Assembly: GCA_013205335.1 (NCBI GenBank) | Contig: JABMNB010000122.1 | Location: forward strand, 1 to 6,991 | Source of the DNA: Rhodospirillales bacterium | GTDB lineage: Bacteria > Pseudomonadota > Alphaproteobacteria > Reyranellales > Reyranellaceae | Direction of reading: 5' to 3' | DNA length: 6,991 nt | In this document: positions 5,753 through 6,991 of the stretch, piece after piece | How positions within the stretch are numbered: position 1 is the first letter of the stretch | How the letters are laid out: each line of letters opens with the position of its first letter | The notes under the pieces: model-generated | Database searches by the model: none | What the model saw: only the letters and a program-made list of their open reading frames with translations | Told to the model about the DNA's origin: nothing | Made by a program: the position numbers and the translations under genes

Positions 5753-6671
5753 GTCACCCGCAACGGCGGGGACCACGCCCGCGGCCAAGCGGCAGCAGTT
5801 TTCGCCCTGGCAGGAAGCCTGGCGGCGTTTCCGTCGACACAAGATGGCGCTGTTCTCGGCCATCGCGCTCGCCGTGATCCTGTTCGCCGTGCTGTTCGGG
5901 CCGTTCATCTGGCGCGTGCCGATCAACGAGATCGACTTTGCTGCCAAGCTGCAGGGGCCCTCGTGGAGCCATCCCCTGGGCACCGATGATCTCGGCCAGG
6001 ACCTGCTGGCGCGCCTGATCTATGGCGGCCGCATCTCGATCGCGGTCGGCGTCGCGGCGATGGTCGTCGCCATCTTCTTCGGCCTGCTGGTCGGTTCCGT
6101 TGCCGGCATGGCGAGCGGCCGGGTCGATGCGGCGCTGATGTGGGTCACCGACCTCTTCCTGTCGCTGCCGCAGCTGCCGCTGCTGCTGCTGGTCATCTAC
6201 CTGTTCCGCGAGCCGGTGAAGGGCGTGCTGGGTGTCGAGGGCGGCGCCTTCGTGCTGATCGTGGCCGTCATCGGCGGGACGCGCTGGATGTCGGCGGCGC
6301 GCCTGGTGCGCGCGCAGTTCCTGTCCTTGCGCGAGAAGGAGTTCGTCGAGGCGGCCCGGGCGCTGGGCGCCTCGCGGCTGCGCCAGGTGACGCAGCACAT
6401 CCTGCCCAACGCGCTGGGCCCGGTGATCGTGGTGGCGACCATCGACATCGCCGCCGCCATCATCGCGGAGTCGACGCTGTCGTTCCTCGGCCTCGGCTTC
6501 CCGTCCGACGTGCCGACCTGGGGGAGCGTGCTGCGCGACGCCAAGGACTATCTCGACATTGCGCCGCATTGGGCGCTGTTCCCCGGCTCGCTGATCTTCA
6601 TCACCGTGCTGGCCATCAACTTCATCGGCGACGGACTGCGCGACGCGCTCGATCCGCGGCGTGTCCTCTAG
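5718..6671 (+). CDS. ABC importer permease, DppC/OppC type
   Basis: A 317-residue inner-membrane permease, partner of the preceding DppB-like subunit. It has a cytoplasmic N-terminal tail with the typical WQEAWRRFRRHKMAL before helix 1, then a periplasmic stretch with HPLGTDDLGQDLLARLIYGG leading into the core helices. The EAA loop is at about 208-230 (EFVEAARALGASRLRQ, then ILPNALGP). STLSFLGLGFP and a final DGLRDALDPR are family hallmarks. The ATG at 5718 lies inside the end of the upstream permease, giving a 35-nt overlap and only a poor ribosome binding site, so translation is likely coupled. A TTG five codons earlier is a less likely start. The first 30 or so residues are Ala/Thr/Pro-rich and may be the least conserved part. 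The ATPase gene starts 12 nt after the stop. Confidence 0.93.
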   Translation: MAGSTPASLTAESPATAGTTPAAKRQQFSPWQEAWRRFRRHKMALFSAIALAVILFAVLFGPFIWRVPINEIDFAAKLQGPSWSHPLGTDDLGQDLLARLIYGGRISIAVGVAAMVVAIFFGLLVGSVAGMASGRVDAALMWVTDLFLSLPQLPLLLLVIYLFREPVKGVLGVEGGAFVLIVAVIGGTRWMSAARLVRAQFLSLREKEFVEAARALGASRLRQVTQHILPNALGPVIVVATIDIAAAIIAESTLSFLGLGFPSDVPTWGSVLRDAKDYLDIAPHWALFPGSLIFITVLAINFIGDGLRDALDPRRVL

Positions 6672-6683
6672 ACCTGGTGTAGC

Positions 6684-6991
6684 GTGGCCGAACCTCTGCT
6701 GGATATTCGCGGACTCAAGACCTGGTTCAAGACCGAGGACGGCATGGTGCGCGCCGTCGACGGGGTCGACCTGCACATCGACAGTGGCGAAACCTTGGGT
6801 GTGGTGGGCGAGTCGGGCTGCGGCAAGACCGTGACCGCCCGCTCGGTGCTGAAGCTGATCGACATGCCGCCCGGCCGCTTCGAGGCCGGCGAGATCCTGT
6901 GGAAGGGCAGGGACCTGATCCCGCTCGAAGCCTCGGAAATGAACTTGATCCGCGCCAAGGAGATCGCGATCATCTTCCAGGAGCCGATGAC
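6684..6991 (+). CDS. ABC importer ATPase, DppD/OppD type (partial, 3' end missing)
   Basis: The first 102 residues of a cytoplasmic ABC ATPase that powers the importer. The N-terminus LLDIRGLKTWFKTEDG is typical of DppD/OppD proteins. The Walker A motif is GESGCGKT (42-49), and the Q-loop glutamine is Q99 in IIFQEPM. The gene runs off the window before the ABC signature, Walker B and the C-terminal oligopeptide-transporter region. The frame has a stop (the permease TAG at 6669) five codons upstream, and GTG at 6684 is the first usable start; its ribosome binding site is poor. The operon order of binding protein, two permeases and ATPase predicts a second DppF-like ATPase next. Confidence 0.92.
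   Translation, partial: MAEPLLDIRGLKTWFKTEDGMVRAVDGVDLHIDSGETLGVVGESGCGKTVTARSVLKLIDMPPGRFEAGEILWKGRDLIPLEASEMNLIRAKEIAIIFQEPM

Noticed and set aside
4718..6776. Two long minus-strand open frames opposite the permeases
   Set aside because: Their products are Asp/Arg/Gln/His-rich and low complexity, as expected antisense to Leu/Val/Ala-rich membrane proteins.

Overview
This window looks like ordinary chromosomal sequence from a GC-rich proteobacterium, most likely an alphaproteobacterium. The reasons are strong G/C bias at third codon positions, a long Tat-exported family 5 binding protein, GTG starts, and tightly packed transporter and oxidoreductase genes. This placement is inference; there is no rRNA or marker gene to fix it. 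No mobile element, CRISPR array, tRNA or phage gene was found.

Layout. Positions 1-675 hold no gene I can defend. A small DoxX-family membrane protein follows on the + strand (676-1086). It runs convergently into a compact three-gene minus-strand operon, read right to left from 2809: an SMR exporter of the SugE/Gdx (guanidinium) type, an NAD-type short-chain dehydrogenase/reductase, and a Nudix hydrolase of the ADP-ribose pyrophosphatase type. The gaps in this operon are 11 nt and 1 nt.

Across a 131-nt divergent intergenic region with a perfect 8+1+8 palindrome (2851-2867), the + strand carries a dipeptide/oligopeptide (Dpp/Opp-type) ABC importer. It comprises a Tat-signal substrate-binding protein (2941-4731), a terminator-like hairpin (4741-4775), permease 1 (4790-5752), permease 2 (5718-6671, overlapping permease 1 by 35 nt), and the start of the first ATPase (6684, cut by the window edge). 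A second ATPase gene would be expected just beyond the window.

How the genes work together. The binding protein should capture a peptide-like or other family 5 ligand in the periplasm and hand it to the two-permease channel, driven by the cytoplasmic ATPases. The hairpin after the binding-protein gene probably makes that protein more abundant than the membrane subunits. The SMR-SDR-Nudix operon may share a regulator with the importer through the palindrome, but no regulator gene lies in the window. I see no evidence of a wholly new system. The points most worth checking are the palindrome, the shifted glutamate in the Nudix box, the SugE-SDR-Nudix grouping without a guanidine riboswitch, and the intra-operon terminator.
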